Shown piece after piece: positions 1-6,546 of a DNA stretch of 7,125 nucleotides (positions are counted from its first letter, which is position 1; each line of letters opens with the position of its first letter). Source of the stretch: Gammaproteobacteria bacterium (GTDB taxonomy: Bacteria > Pseudomonadota > Gammaproteobacteria > Porifericomitales > Porifericomitaceae). Location of the stretch: NCBI GenBank assembly GCA_028817255.1, contig JAPPQA010000128.1, forward strand, positions 1 through 7,125. The letters are read 5' to 3'. Below the pieces are notes generated by a model that did no database searches, was not told where the DNA came from, and saw nothing but the letters and a program-made list of their open reading frames with translations. The translations under genes and the position numbers were made by a program.

Positions 1-2088
1 GCCGAGGTCGGCGAGGATGTCGTAGAGGTCGTAGTCCTCCATCTGCCGCAACAGTCGCACAACTGCCGCCGAGCAGCCGCCGGCGCGCAGTCTTTCCAGC
101 AGCGCACGGCGATCCTGCGGCGCTACCCAGCGGCGGCGGAGTTCGTCCAGCGTGGGGGTTTCCTCAGTCAGGCGTTGGGCAAAGCGGCGCAGGTATTCTT
201 CCATGGGCAGGCGCGTTTCTCTGCCGTTTTCCTCCACCAGTACATAACTGCCGATGTGGGACACATACACCTGAAAGCCTTCCGCTTCCACAAGCGACGG
301 CGGTTCGGTCTCGCCCGTGTCGCCGGCGGCGGATTGTCTCGGCGGCGGCGTTTTTAAGTCCCGGCCGAGCAGGTCGGTGGCGTCGGTGTAGTCGTGGATG
401 GTGAACATCAATTTGCCGCTCCCCTCGTGAATGCGCGTGCCGCGTCCGATCATCTGATACAGACTGATCGGCGAGCGGATATAGCGGAAGAAGGCAATGT
501 TGCCGATGCATGGGACATCCACGCCTGTGCTCAGCAGGTCCACCGTGGCGGCGACGAAATGATGCCCCGATGCGTTGCGCAAATCGGGCAACTCATTGTT
601 GCCGTCGGCGGAGGCGGTGCATTTGAAGGCGTAAGGCTCTTTGCGCGCCCGGTTGTTTTTTTGGCACCAGTCGGCGTAGAGGTTGTTCATTTCCGCGGCC
701 ACCGCATCGGCGTGCGAGTCGCGGACACAGAAGATGATGCTCTTCTGTTCCGGGCCGCCGCTTTGCAGCAGGGCGTTGAACAAGTCGGCGCACATGGCCC
801 CGACCCGGTCGGGCAGCATGAGAGTGGCTTCGTAGCAATGGTGGTTGTAAATCTCCTCCAAGTCATCAGGGCCAAGCGGTTTGCCGGTAACCGGATGGCG
901 CGGCTTGTGCTCCATAACTTCATCACCGGGGATTTCCCGCTGATCCAGGCTGACGCTTCCCTTGCGGATCGCGCAGGCGGCCAGATAACCGTCTTCGGTC
1001 CCCTGGACGATGCCGTATTCGTAAACCGGTTCACCGAAGTAATCCCGGTTATTGGCGGTGATTTCCCTGTCCAGCCGCCCTTCAACGCCGCGGCCGGTGA
1101 CGATGCGCGGGGTAGCAGTGAGGCCGACATGCGCCGCGCCGGGGTTGCGCTTCAGCACCTCCGACCACTTGTTCCACGCCGAACGGTGGCACTCGTCAAT
1201 GACGATGTGGCTGAAATGATCGGGCGGGTAGTGCTCGCTGAGGAAACTCGCATCGCCTTCTTCCGTATCCACGCCCAGGGTCTGGTAGGTGGCGATATGC
1301 ACACGGGCGTTTTTGGCTGCGTTCGCGCCGTCGGCGGTGCGCTCGGCAACTGCCGCATCGCTGCCGAAGACGTTGTTGAATGCGGCGTTGGCCTGGGCGC
1401 GCAGTTCGTTGCGATCGCAGAGGAACAAGGCGCGCTTAAGTTGCCCGGCGTCGGCAATGCGCTTGAGCAGGTTCACGGCGATGAAGGTCTTGCCGGTACC
1501 GGTGGCCAGGCTGAGCAGGATGCGTTTTGCCTCACCTTGTTTTTCACTGCGCGCGATTTTTTCCAGCGCGGCGCGGATGGCGGCGTCCTGGTAGTAGCGC
1601 CGGCTTCCTTCGCCGCCGTGGTAGGGCGTCAGCAACGGTTTGGCCGCTTCGTCTTCCAGGCTGAAGTTCATGCCCGCTTCATAACGGCGGCGCAGCGCTT
1701 CCGGCTTGGGGAATTGTTCCATGGGCTTCGCCCTGCTGGTTTTGCCAGTGAAGTGGTCGTATTCCACGAACAAATGCCCGTTGCAGGAGAATACGAACGG
1801 CACATGAAACAGCGGGCGGTATTTCTTCACCTGCTCCAGCCCGCTGTCCGGCGACGCGCTTTCCGGCTTCGCCTCCAACAGCGCCACCGCCACCGGCTGG
1901 CCGCCGCCGGCGGTTTTCAGGCGCAGCAGGTAGTCGGTGCGCTTGCGCCGCCGCCTGCGCGCCGTCTTGCCGACCAGTTCGATCGCGCCGGGCGTTTGCT
2001 CGCGGCGAATGCAGTCCTCGCTCCACCCGCGCCGGTGCAGCGCAGGGTCAATCAGTTTCGCTCGGGTATCCGCTTCGCCGTAAGACAT
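1..2088 (-). CDS. hsdR: Type I restriction endonuclease subunit R (HsdR, EcoEI-like helicase-nuclease), 3' end outside window
   Basis: This is the motor and nuclease subunit of a type I restriction complex: it hydrolyses ATP, translocates DNA and cuts it when the M/S subunits find unmethylated target sites. I translated the open frame from 2088 to the window edge: 696 codons without a stop. The N-terminus (MSYGEADTRAKLIDPAL) is typical of the family. A PD-(D/E)xK-type nuclease core is visible as D52 and E72-A-K74. The superfamily 2 helicase motifs follow in order: Walker A ATGTGKT at 195-201 (K200), CDRNELRAQ near 224-232, DECH at 298-301, LTATP at 323-327, DLLSTGVDVP at 517-526 and QMIGRGTR at 545-552. 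An in-frame TGA lies directly before the ATG, so this start is fixed at the upstream side; its Shine-Dalgarno is weak (GGA about 9 nt upstream). The C-terminal region that contacts the methylase is cut off by the window. No frameshift was seen. The M and S genes, if present, would lie left of the window. A solitary helicase-nuclease is the alternative. Confidence 0.93.
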   Translation of the reverse strand, partial: MSYGEADTRAKLIDPALHRRGWSEDCIRREQTPGAIELVGKTARRRRRKRTDYLLRLKTAGGGQPVAVALLEAKPESASPDSGLEQVKKYRPLFHVPFVFSCNGHLFVEYDHFTGKTSRAKPMEQFPKPEALRRRYEAGMNFSLEDEAAKPLLTPYHGGEGSRRYYQDAAIRAALEKIARSEKQGEAKRILLSLATGTGKTFIAVNLLKRIADAGQLKRALFLCDRNELRAQANAAFNNVFGSDAAVAERTADGANAAKNARVHIATYQTLGVDTEEGDASFLSEHYPPDHFSHIVIDECHRSAWNKWSEVLKRNPGAAHVGLTATPRIVTGRGVEGRLDREITANNRDYFGEPVYEYGIVQGTEDGYLAACAIRKGSVSLDQREIPGDEVMEHKPRHPVTGKPLGPDDLEEIYNHHCYEATLMLPDRVGAMCADLFNALLQSGGPEQKSIIFCVRDSHADAVAAEMNNLYADWCQKNNRARKEPYAFKCTASADGNNELPDLRNASGHHFVAATVDLLSTGVDVPCIGNIAFFRYIRSPISLYQMIGRGTRIHEGSGKLMFTIHDYTDATDLLGRDLKTPPPRQSAAGDTGETEPPSLVEAEGFQVYVSHIGSYVLVEENGRETRLPMEEYLRRFAQRLTEETPTLDELRRRWVAPQDRRALLERLRAGGCSAAVVRLLRQMEDYDLYDILADLG

Positions 2089-2153
2089 TCAGACATTCCA
2101 TTCGCCGCCGCCCGGCGCAGGAAGCGCGGAGCTGGGAGTCGAGGAGCAAATTT

Positions 2154-2177
2154 TGCAACTCCGGCTGCAACTCCGGC
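2154..2177. repeat. Perfect tandem repeat, 2 x 12 bp, upstream of hsdR
   Basis: The unit TGCAACTCCGGC occurs twice back to back (2154-2165 and 2166-2177), 66 bp upstream of the hsdR start. It could be a protein-binding direct repeat or a simple slippage duplication; the sequence does not decide between them. Confidence 0.9.
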
Positions 2178-2240
2178 AACGCCCCTTCCTGCATTATTCT
2201 ATCTTTTTCGGGGCGGCCGGGCATGTAAAATTCGAACCCA

Positions 2241-2283
2241 GGCCCAAACATATAGAATGCTCTGATTAAACGGCGTTCGGGCC
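2241..2283. repeat. 9-bp inverted repeat just downstream of the dUTPase-fold membrane gene
   Basis: The arms are GGCCCAAAC (2241-2249) and GTTCGGGCC (2275-2283), with a 25-nt A+T-rich centre. Read as minus-strand RNA, the arms form a 9-bp stem with one G-U wobble, starting 4 nt after the stop codon of the 328-residue gene. A weak T run (TTTT) follows only about 10 nt after the stem, and the loop is long, so it is a poor intrinsic terminator. An operator between this gene and hsdR is the other reading. Confidence 0.4.
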
Positions 2284-2287
2284 TTCC

Positions 2288-3274
2288 TCAGGTGTTCCGG
2301 CTTGTAAGAAAGGCAATTCCTAATGCTAGCAATATAAAACTGACGCCGATGATGCCGCCATATTCATTCAATAGCCGAATCATACGTTCGCTTGAGAGGG
2401 CAGCAATAATAATACCCAGGAAACCTAAGAAAATGGTAATGATCTTAATAATGCCTCTATTTTGAATATCGCTTGCCTGCTCTCGGATTTCTGCCCGAAT
2501 TATTTCCCGGATATCTTTCCGTATATCTTCTTGCATTTTGCCGATTCGATTTACCTTATCTTCCAACCTCCCGATAGAGTCGTCCAATTTCGAGTATTCT
2601 TCGGTAACGGTCTCGAATTTCTGATCTATCTCCTTAAGGCGAGTCCCCAGAGCACTCCACGGATACCCAGAGTTGATCAGTTGTTCCAGTATGACCTCAG
2701 GGCCCTCTTTTGCGAAAGCGCGTATCCACTGAGAATCTTTCATCCCAACAGGCGCCCCTTTGCGACGCGAGCCCACATACCCACGCTGGTCTTGATAATC
2801 GCCAGAATAGATCGCATCGGGGGTCTCCCCTTCTTCCAATTTGAAGATTGTCATGCGGTAAATTTTTTCCCCGTATGTGAAACTCGCTTCTTTGCTTGAG
2901 TTATTCGTAAGAGTCCAATTCAAGGTGCCGCGATATCCGGCATCCACCTGAGTAGCTGGCGCAACGATACCTTCCCGAGACAAGTCTGTCGTAGGGCTGA
3001 TCAGCGCATGAAGATCATGCCCAGGAAAAATTTTATGCACTGTCTCGCGGCTGAAATCAATATCTTCTAAAGCCGTGATGCCAACGGAATAACTCGGCGG
3101 TATTTTTATCCCTTGGTTCTTTCCAATTTTGAAAATCTTTTCCGTATTCAGAAACTCCCCCGCTTTTCCAAGCCTGAGCACATAAGAATTCGGCCGCAGG
3201 CAATTTTCATCCGCATTAGCAATAACCGTCCCGAATAGTTTTTTAATATTCTCGTCATTTAGCATCGTGGCCAT
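2288..3274 (-). CDS. dCTP-deaminase/dUTPase-fold protein with coiled coil and two C-terminal membrane helices
   Basis: This 328-residue protein has three visible parts. Residues 1-170 resemble the trimeric dCTP deaminase/dUTPase fold: RPNSYVLRLG at 27-36 matches the family's N-terminal SxDLRLG strand, TTDLSREGI at 95-103 sits where deaminases have RSSLARLGL, and VDAGYRGTLNWTLTN at 110-124 matches the D-x-G-Y-x-G ... N block, with D111 and Y114 retained. YQDQRGYVGSRR at 160-171 resembles the family's C-terminal segment. Residues about 210-270 are highly charged with heptad-like spacing, probably a coiled coil. Hydrophobic stretches at 275-293 and 306-324 are likely membrane helices. By my alignment the deaminase catalytic glutamate (E138 in E. 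coli Dcd) is T121 and the serine pair is changed, although R100 is kept, so ordinary dCTP deamination is doubtful. Start chosen from a strong Shine-Dalgarno; M4 is an alternative. Base composition is far more A+T-rich than the neighbours, suggesting transfer. It is co-directional with hsdR, 199 bp apart. No convincing promoter was seen. The gene is certain, the fold likely, the function unknown. Confidence 0.88.
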   Translation of the reverse strand: MATMLNDENIKKLFGTVIANADENCLRPNSYVLRLGKAGEFLNTEKIFKIGKNQGIKIPPSYSVGITALEDIDFSRETVHKIFPGHDLHALISPTTDLSREGIVAPATQVDAGYRGTLNWTLTNNSSKEASFTYGEKIYRMTIFKLEEGETPDAIYSGDYQDQRGYVGSRRKGAPVGMKDSQWIRAFAKEGPEVILEQLINSGYPWSALGTRLKEIDQKFETVTEEYSKLDDSIGRLEDKVNRIGKMQEDIRKDIREIIRAEIREQASDIQNRGIIKIITIFLGFLGIIIAALSSERMIRLLNEYGGIIGVSFILLALGIAFLTSRNT

Positions 3275-3280
3275 ATCGTT

Positions 3281-3288
3281 TCCTCCTT
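3281..3288 (-). promoter_or_regulatory. Strong ribosome binding site of the dUTPase-fold membrane gene
   Basis: The minus strand reads AAGGAGGA, a near-perfect Shine-Dalgarno, 6 nt before the ATG at 3274. It favours this start over the in-frame ATG three codons downstream and is much stronger than the site of the hsdR gene. Confidence 0.85.
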
Positions 3289-3501
3289 GAGTACAATAAT
3301 GACGCTAAAAGATTAGGCGCTGCCCTTCAAAGCCATAGAAACGCTGCGGATTGCCCGGATATTGTAAGCATACAGAGCAGGGCAGTCAATTCGACTGTCC
3401 GGCATGTAAGCCCCAGGCAGTAATGTCCTATTGCTGTGTTTCCGGGCGGGGCCTTTCGTTGACAATACGGCATTTACGCGGCCCTCGGGCCAGGAGATGC
3501 C
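3289..3501. other. Intergenic region with no supported gene
   Basis: About 210 bp between the dUTPase-fold gene and the transposase relic. An open plus-strand frame from the TTG at 3351 has no recognisable domain and no ribosome binding site. A TTGACA at 3459-3464 looks like a -35 box but has no -10 at proper spacing. The stretch leading into the relic (from about 3424) may be the former left end of an insertion element, but I could not find its inverted-repeat partner. Confidence 0.5.
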
Positions 3502-3630
3502 ATGACACAGGAGATTTGGACGATGTAGTCACGGGAAATCGTCCGTCTGGCGATTCTCGAGCGGGTCGAGTCGGCAGGGCTCAGGCAGGGGCAAGCGGCG
3601 GCGGAGATGGGCGTATCCGAGCGGCGGGAG
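3502..3630 (+). pseudogene. 5' remnant of an insertion-sequence transposase (ISNCY-like, helix-turn-helix N-terminus)
   Basis: Reading from the ATG at 3502 gives MTQEIWTM, then an in-frame TAG at 3526-3528, then SREIVRLAILERVES and GLRQGQAAAEMGVSERR. This is the typical start of an ISNCY-type transposase: a short lead followed by a helix-turn-helix in which an AAxxMGVSxR-like turn binds the element ends. A good Shine-Dalgarno (AGGAG, 3492-3496) is still present. Family resemblance stops around 3630, after which the sequence runs towards the small membrane gene, so the catalytic domain is missing. The stop codon and the loss of most of the gene make it a dead relic. The family assignment rests on memory of this N-terminal pattern over only about 40 residues and is moderate. 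Confidence 0.6.
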
Positions 3631-3682
3631 AAAGGCGCAGCGCCCACGGAATGCCCGGGGGAAATCCCTGCCGACGAAGCGG

Positions 3683-4069
3683 TTATCGCCGCTGGGCGAG
3701 GGCGCCCAACAAGAAAAAAACGCCGCCCAGCAAAAAAGCGAACCCGCCCGCCAGCATGAGGAGTTCCCGATTCGCGTAAAGATAGATTCCCGTGGCTGAG
3801 AGAAGGAGCGCTCCCGCTACTGCAAAAAAGGCGATCATTTTGTCAACGCGCCCGCTCCGATTGGCGAGGGCGCCCAACAAGAAAAAAACGCCGCCCAGCA
3901 GAAAAGCGAACCCGCCTGCCAGCATGACGAATTCCTGATTCACGTAAAGACAGACTCCTGCAAAACCATTGTAAATCCCATTCGCCAGGCAGCAAGCATT
4001 TCGCTCTTCGGCCCCGGTCAGCAACCGCACAGCAACCGCCCAGAGCAAAAATATATATGATACGCCCAT
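3683..4069 (-). CDS. Small hydrophobic membrane protein with duplicated helical unit
   Basis: This 128-residue ORF encodes a very hydrophobic protein that I do not recognise. Likely membrane segments lie at about 1-17, 31-43, 47-69, 79-98 and 103-125, with short basic connectors (NRSGR at 70-74, QRR at the end). Residues 38-69 and 94-125 are two copies of one unit; the core MLAGGFAFLLGGVFFLLGALA is identical in both. Glycines and aromatic residues recur along the helices, as in tightly packing small integral membrane proteins. The ATG at 4069 has CGGGAG 8 nt upstream (4078-4083). An open frame continues upstream to 4276, but that part is antisense to mgtE and lacks membrane-protein character, so I trimmed it. 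The start overlaps the mgtE start head-to-head. A short hairpin (3634-3644, on the minus strand followed by TTTCTC) could end the transcript. Coding status is supported by the conserved duplicated unit but not proven. Confidence 0.6.
   Translation of the reverse strand: MGVSYIFLLWAVAVRLLTGAEERNACCLANGIYNGFAGVCLYVNQEFVMLAGGFAFLLGGVFFLLGALANRSGRVDKMIAFFAVAGALLLSATGIYLYANRELLMLAGGFAFLLGGVFFLLGALAQRR
3695..3958. repeat. Two 96-bp direct repeats at 168-bp spacing inside the small membrane gene
   Basis: Copy one is 3695-3790, copy two 3863-3958. By eye they differ at 8 of 96 positions (about 92% identical), and the first 37 bases are the same in both. The 168-bp period equals 56 codons, so the duplication keeps the reading frame and repeats one membrane-spanning unit of the protein. 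Confidence 0.9.
4056..4061 (+). promoter_or_regulatory. Possible -10 box giving a leaderless mgtE transcript
   Basis: TATGAT lies in an A/T run (about 4047-4062) in otherwise G+C-rich DNA, and the mgtE ATG follows after 6 nt, where transcription would be expected to start. No -35 box is evident at 17 bp, and there is no Shine-Dalgarno in front of the ATG, consistent with leaderless initiation but far from proof. Confidence 0.3.
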
Positions 4070-5453
4070 GCCCAAGACTCCCGACGCAAGCGGCGCCATG
4101 CCCGACGAACAGGAAATCCTGCAACAGCAGATAGACGAGCTGCGCCAGGCCCTGCAGGACGAAAAACCGGAGCGCGCCCGCGCGGTGCTGGCCGCTATGC
4201 CGTCTCCCGAAATCGCCCGCCTGCTGGAAGGGCTGCCCGGAGGGGAGCGCGGCCAGGCATGGGACACGGTGCCCATGGAGCGGCAGGGGGAAATCCTTGC
4301 CGGCCTGGAGGATCACGTGCGGGCCGGACTGCTGACCGGGATGGACGCCCGGCGCATTGCCGAACTTGCGGGCACCCTGGCCACGGACGACGTGGCGGAC
4401 ATCCTGCAGGATCTGCCGCGGGAAGACGCCGACCGCGTCCTGCTGCTCATGGACCGACAGCCCCGGGAGCAGCTGGTCTCCGTACTCGCCTATCCCGAGG
4501 ACCAGGCGGGCGGGTTGATGAACACCGACGTCATCACCGTGCGGGCCGACGTGAGCCTGGAGGCGGTGGGCCGCTATCTGCGCAAATTGCGCCAGGTCCC
4601 GGAAGGCACGGACAGCTTGATCGTGGTGGACAAGGAGCACCGTTACATGGGCCTCTTGTCCCTGGCCAGCGTATTGACCAAGGAGGCGGAGTTGAGCGTC
4701 GCCGAGTGCATGGACAGCACGGGGAGGGCGATCCCCGCCGATATGCCCGCCCGCGAAGTGGCGCGGCTCTTCACCGAGTTCGACCTGGTATCCGCGCCGG
4801 TCGTGGATGCCGGAGGCATCCTGCTCGGAAGAATCACGGTGGACGATGTGGTGGACGTCATCCACAAGCAGGCGGGCCGGGCCGTGATGAGCATGGCGGG
4901 GCTTAAGGAAGAAGAGAAGAATCTGTTCGCCCCGGTCCTGGCCAGCGCCCGCAGCCGTTTTTTCTGGCTGGGCATCAATCTGCTGACCGCCTTCCTGGCC
5001 GCCTGGGTAATAGATTGGTTCCAGACCAGCATAGAAAAGCTGGTCGCGCTGGCGGTGCTGATGCCCGTGGTGGCCAGCATGGGCGGCATTGCCGGCAGCC
5101 AGACGCTGACGGTTACCATACGCGGTCTGGCGCTGGGACACCTCGGCAGGGCGAATGCCCGGTTGCTGCTCTACAAGGAACTGGCGGTAGGGCTCCTGAA
5201 CGGCCTGGCCTGGACCGTCGTCGTCGCGGCCGTCGCCAGGGCATGGTTCGGCAGCATGGAGTTGGGGCTGGTATTCGGCGCCGCTCTTTTTTTCAACCTG
5301 ATCGTCGCGGCGGGGGCCGGGGTCGCGATCCCTTTCATGCTGCGGCGCTCCGGGATTGACCCGGCCATTGCCGGCGGCGTCGTGCTGACCACGGTCACCG
5401 ACATCTTCGGCTTCCTGTCGTTCCTGGGGCTGGGAACGATACTGCTGCTCTGA
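4068..5453 (+). CDS. mgtE: Magnesium transporter/channel MgtE
   Basis: MgtE is a dimeric inner-membrane Mg2+ channel gated by cytosolic Mg2+ bound in its soluble domains. The 461-residue length fits the family (about 450). Domain order is canonical: a helical, acidic MgtE N domain at about 25-135 (IARLLEGLP, ADILQDLPREDADRVL), CBS domain 1 at about 150-205 (GGLMNTDVITV onward), CBS domain 2 at about 213-266 (ending in GRITVDDVVDVI), then five membrane helices from about 298 to the C-terminus. The pore signature PVVASMGGIAGSQ is at 333-345. TTVTDIFGF near the end contains D445, which corresponds to the conserved pore aspartate (D432 in Thermus MgtE, from memory). The start at 4068 is the first ATG in the frame; a second ATG at 4098 is possible. 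Neither has a clear Shine-Dalgarno, and there may be a leaderless transcript. It converges on thrB with only 25 bp between stops. Identification is secure; the exact start is not. Confidence 0.95.
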   Translation: MPKTPDASGAMPDEQEILQQQIDELRQALQDEKPERARAVLAAMPSPEIARLLEGLPGGERGQAWDTVPMERQGEILAGLEDHVRAGLLTGMDARRIAELAGTLATDDVADILQDLPREDADRVLLLMDRQPREQLVSVLAYPEDQAGGLMNTDVITVRADVSLEAVGRYLRKLRQVPEGTDSLIVVDKEHRYMGLLSLASVLTKEAELSVAECMDSTGRAIPADMPAREVARLFTEFDLVSAPVVDAGGILLGRITVDDVVDVIHKQAGRAVMSMAGLKEEEKNLFAPVLASARSRFFWLGINLLTAFLAAWVIDWFQTSIEKLVALAVLMPVVASMGGIAGSQTLTVTIRGLALGHLGRANARLLLYKELAVGLLNGLAWTVVVAAVARAWFGSMELGLVFGAALFFNLIVAAGAGVAIPFMLRRSGIDPAIAGGVVLTTVTDIFGFLSFLGLGTILLL

Positions 5454-5455
5454 CC

Positions 5456-5471
5456 GGCCTGGCGCCGGGCC
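5456..5471. terminator. Possible bidirectional hairpin between mgtE and thrB
   Basis: GGCCTGGCGCCGGGCC is a near-perfect palindrome located between the convergent stop codons. There is no T run on either side, so it is only a weak terminator candidate; G+C-rich hairpins of this sort between convergent genes often serve both directions. Confidence 0.3.
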
Positions 5472-5478
5472 GCGCGGC

Positions 5479-6438
5479 CTACGCCGCAGGGGCTGGCCAG
5501 AGCGCGCCGGGCCCTTCTTCCGAAAGGCGAATGTTGCGCCGCAGGATGTCGCGGAATTCGTCCGGGTTCTTGATGTGCGTCATCTCGCCGCAGCGCGGGA
5601 AGAACTTGTCCTCCAGGCGCGACAGCCAGAAGCGCAGCGCGGCCGCGCGCAACACGGAGGGCAGCAGCTCGAGTTCGCGCCGGGACAGCTGCCGCTCTTC
5701 CAGGTATCCCCCCATGAGCGCAGCCGTGCTTTCCCGGTAGTCTGCCCCGGCATTGCACCAGTCGTTGAGCGCGACGGCGAGGTCGTACACAAAAGGCCAG
5801 TTGCATGCGTAGTAGAAATCGAGGATGCCGGTGAGCGTGTTCCCCCGAAACAGCACGTTGTCCCGAAACAGGTCGGCATGGATCACGCCGCTGGGCGCAT
5901 CCCGGAAATCGTGCCGGTCCTGATACGTCAGCTCTTCCTGCAACAGGCGCCGGTCCCGCGCCGGCAACATGGGAGACACGCGGCGCCGCATTTCCCGCCA
6001 CCAGGCCCGGTCCCGCTGGGGGGCGCGGCGCAAGGAGAACCCGGGGGCCTGGATATGCAGCCTGCCGAGGCAGCGCCCGACTTCGGCGCAGTGCCGGGGG
6101 CCCGGAGATTTCACGCTGGCCCCTTCCAGGCGGTGTACGATCGCGGCGGGCTTGCCGTTCAGTTCGTTCAGGTATCCTCCCCGGCGGTCGGCGACCGGGC
6201 GGGCGCTGGGTATGCCGCGTTCGGAAAAGAACGCCATCAAGTCGAGGAAGTAAGGCAATTCCGAGAGCCGCAGGGTCTCGAACAAGGTCAGCACGTACTT
6301 CCCCCGTGCGGTGCTCAGGTAGTAATTCGTATTCTCTATGCCGTCGCTGATCCCGCGCAGGGCCAGTGCCTCTCCGATGTCGTATTTTTTCAGGAACCCG
6401 GCCAGCTGGTCGAGGGAGACAGCCGTATAAACCGACAT
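5479..6438 (-). CDS. thrB: Homoserine kinase, aminoglycoside-phosphotransferase-fold type
   Basis: The enzyme phosphorylates L-homoserine with ATP to O-phosphohomoserine, the penultimate step of threonine synthesis, in the cytosol. At 319 residues it has the usual length of the Pseudomonas-type ThrB, unrelated to the GHMP-fold ThrB of E. coli. Signature segments: MSVYTAVSLDQLAGFL at the N-terminus, GISDGIENTNYYL at 29-41 (nucleotide-binding loop), GKYVLTLFE at 46-54 (K47 as the likely ATP-binding lysine strand), the catalytic loop VIHADLFRDNVLF with H187, D189 and N194, and the metal-binding GILDFYYA with D207. All key residues are present. Start from family match; upstream is C-rich without a visible Shine-Dalgarno. 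It lies 108 bp downstream of the DUF2782 gene on the same strand, probably one transcript. The gap is G+C-rich and has only a short CCCC/GGGG hairpin (about 6497-6508). Confidence 0.95.
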   Translation of the reverse strand: MSVYTAVSLDQLAGFLKKYDIGEALALRGISDGIENTNYYLSTARGKYVLTLFETLRLSELPYFLDLMAFFSERGIPSARPVADRRGGYLNELNGKPAAIVHRLEGASVKSPGPRHCAEVGRCLGRLHIQAPGFSLRRAPQRDRAWWREMRRRVSPMLPARDRRLLQEELTYQDRHDFRDAPSGVIHADLFRDNVLFRGNTLTGILDFYYACNWPFVYDLAVALNDWCNAGADYRESTAALMGGYLEERQLSRRELELLPSVLRAAALRFWLSRLEDKFFPRCGEMTHIKNPDEFRDILRRNIRLSEEGPGALWPAPAA

Positions 6439-6546
6439 CGCAGGGGGGGCCGAAACAGCGCGGCGGGAGGAGCCGAAGGCCCGCGGACTATCGCTCCCCG
6501 GAAGGGGCGGGGAAGAGCGCGGGCGGCGGGGCGCCGGGCAGCGTCT

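Noticed and set aside
2048..2251. A 67-codon minus-strand frame overlapping the hsdR start
   Set aside because: No ribosome binding site and no domain; the hsdR N-terminus matches its family from 2088, so this is not an N-terminal extension separated by a frameshift. A leader peptide cannot be excluded but is unsupported.
394..2265. A 623-codon plus-strand open frame
   Set aside because: It is antisense to hsdR, whose minus-strand frame carries all helicase motifs in order. Long antisense frames are expected in G+C-rich genes; this one has no recognisable domain.
2215..2285. tRNA-like remnant on the minus strand, with GGGTTCGAATTTT resembling a T-loop
   Set aside because: The T-stem would consist mainly of G-U pairs plus a mismatch, and no acceptor or anticodon stem could be assembled, so there is no support for a tRNA or attachment site.
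3459..3487. TTGACA resembling a -35 box before the transposase relic
   Set aside because: No -10-like hexamer at 16-18 bp spacing; the expected position is CCCTCG.
3351..3779. A 142-codon plus-strand frame with a CPAC motif
   Set aside because: It starts at TTG without a ribosome binding site, crosses the transposase relic in another frame, and is low in complexity; a single CPAC is not a zinc site.
3657..4302. A 17-bp near match (GGGGGAAATCCNTGCCG) at 3657-3673 and 4286-4302
   Set aside because: One such match with a mismatch is plausible by chance in a window this size, and the second copy lies within conserved mgtE coding sequence.
3843..5141. A 432-codon minus-strand open frame opposite mgtE
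   Set aside because: Antisense shadow rich in His, Gln and Arg with no domain; mgtE on the other strand is unmistakable.
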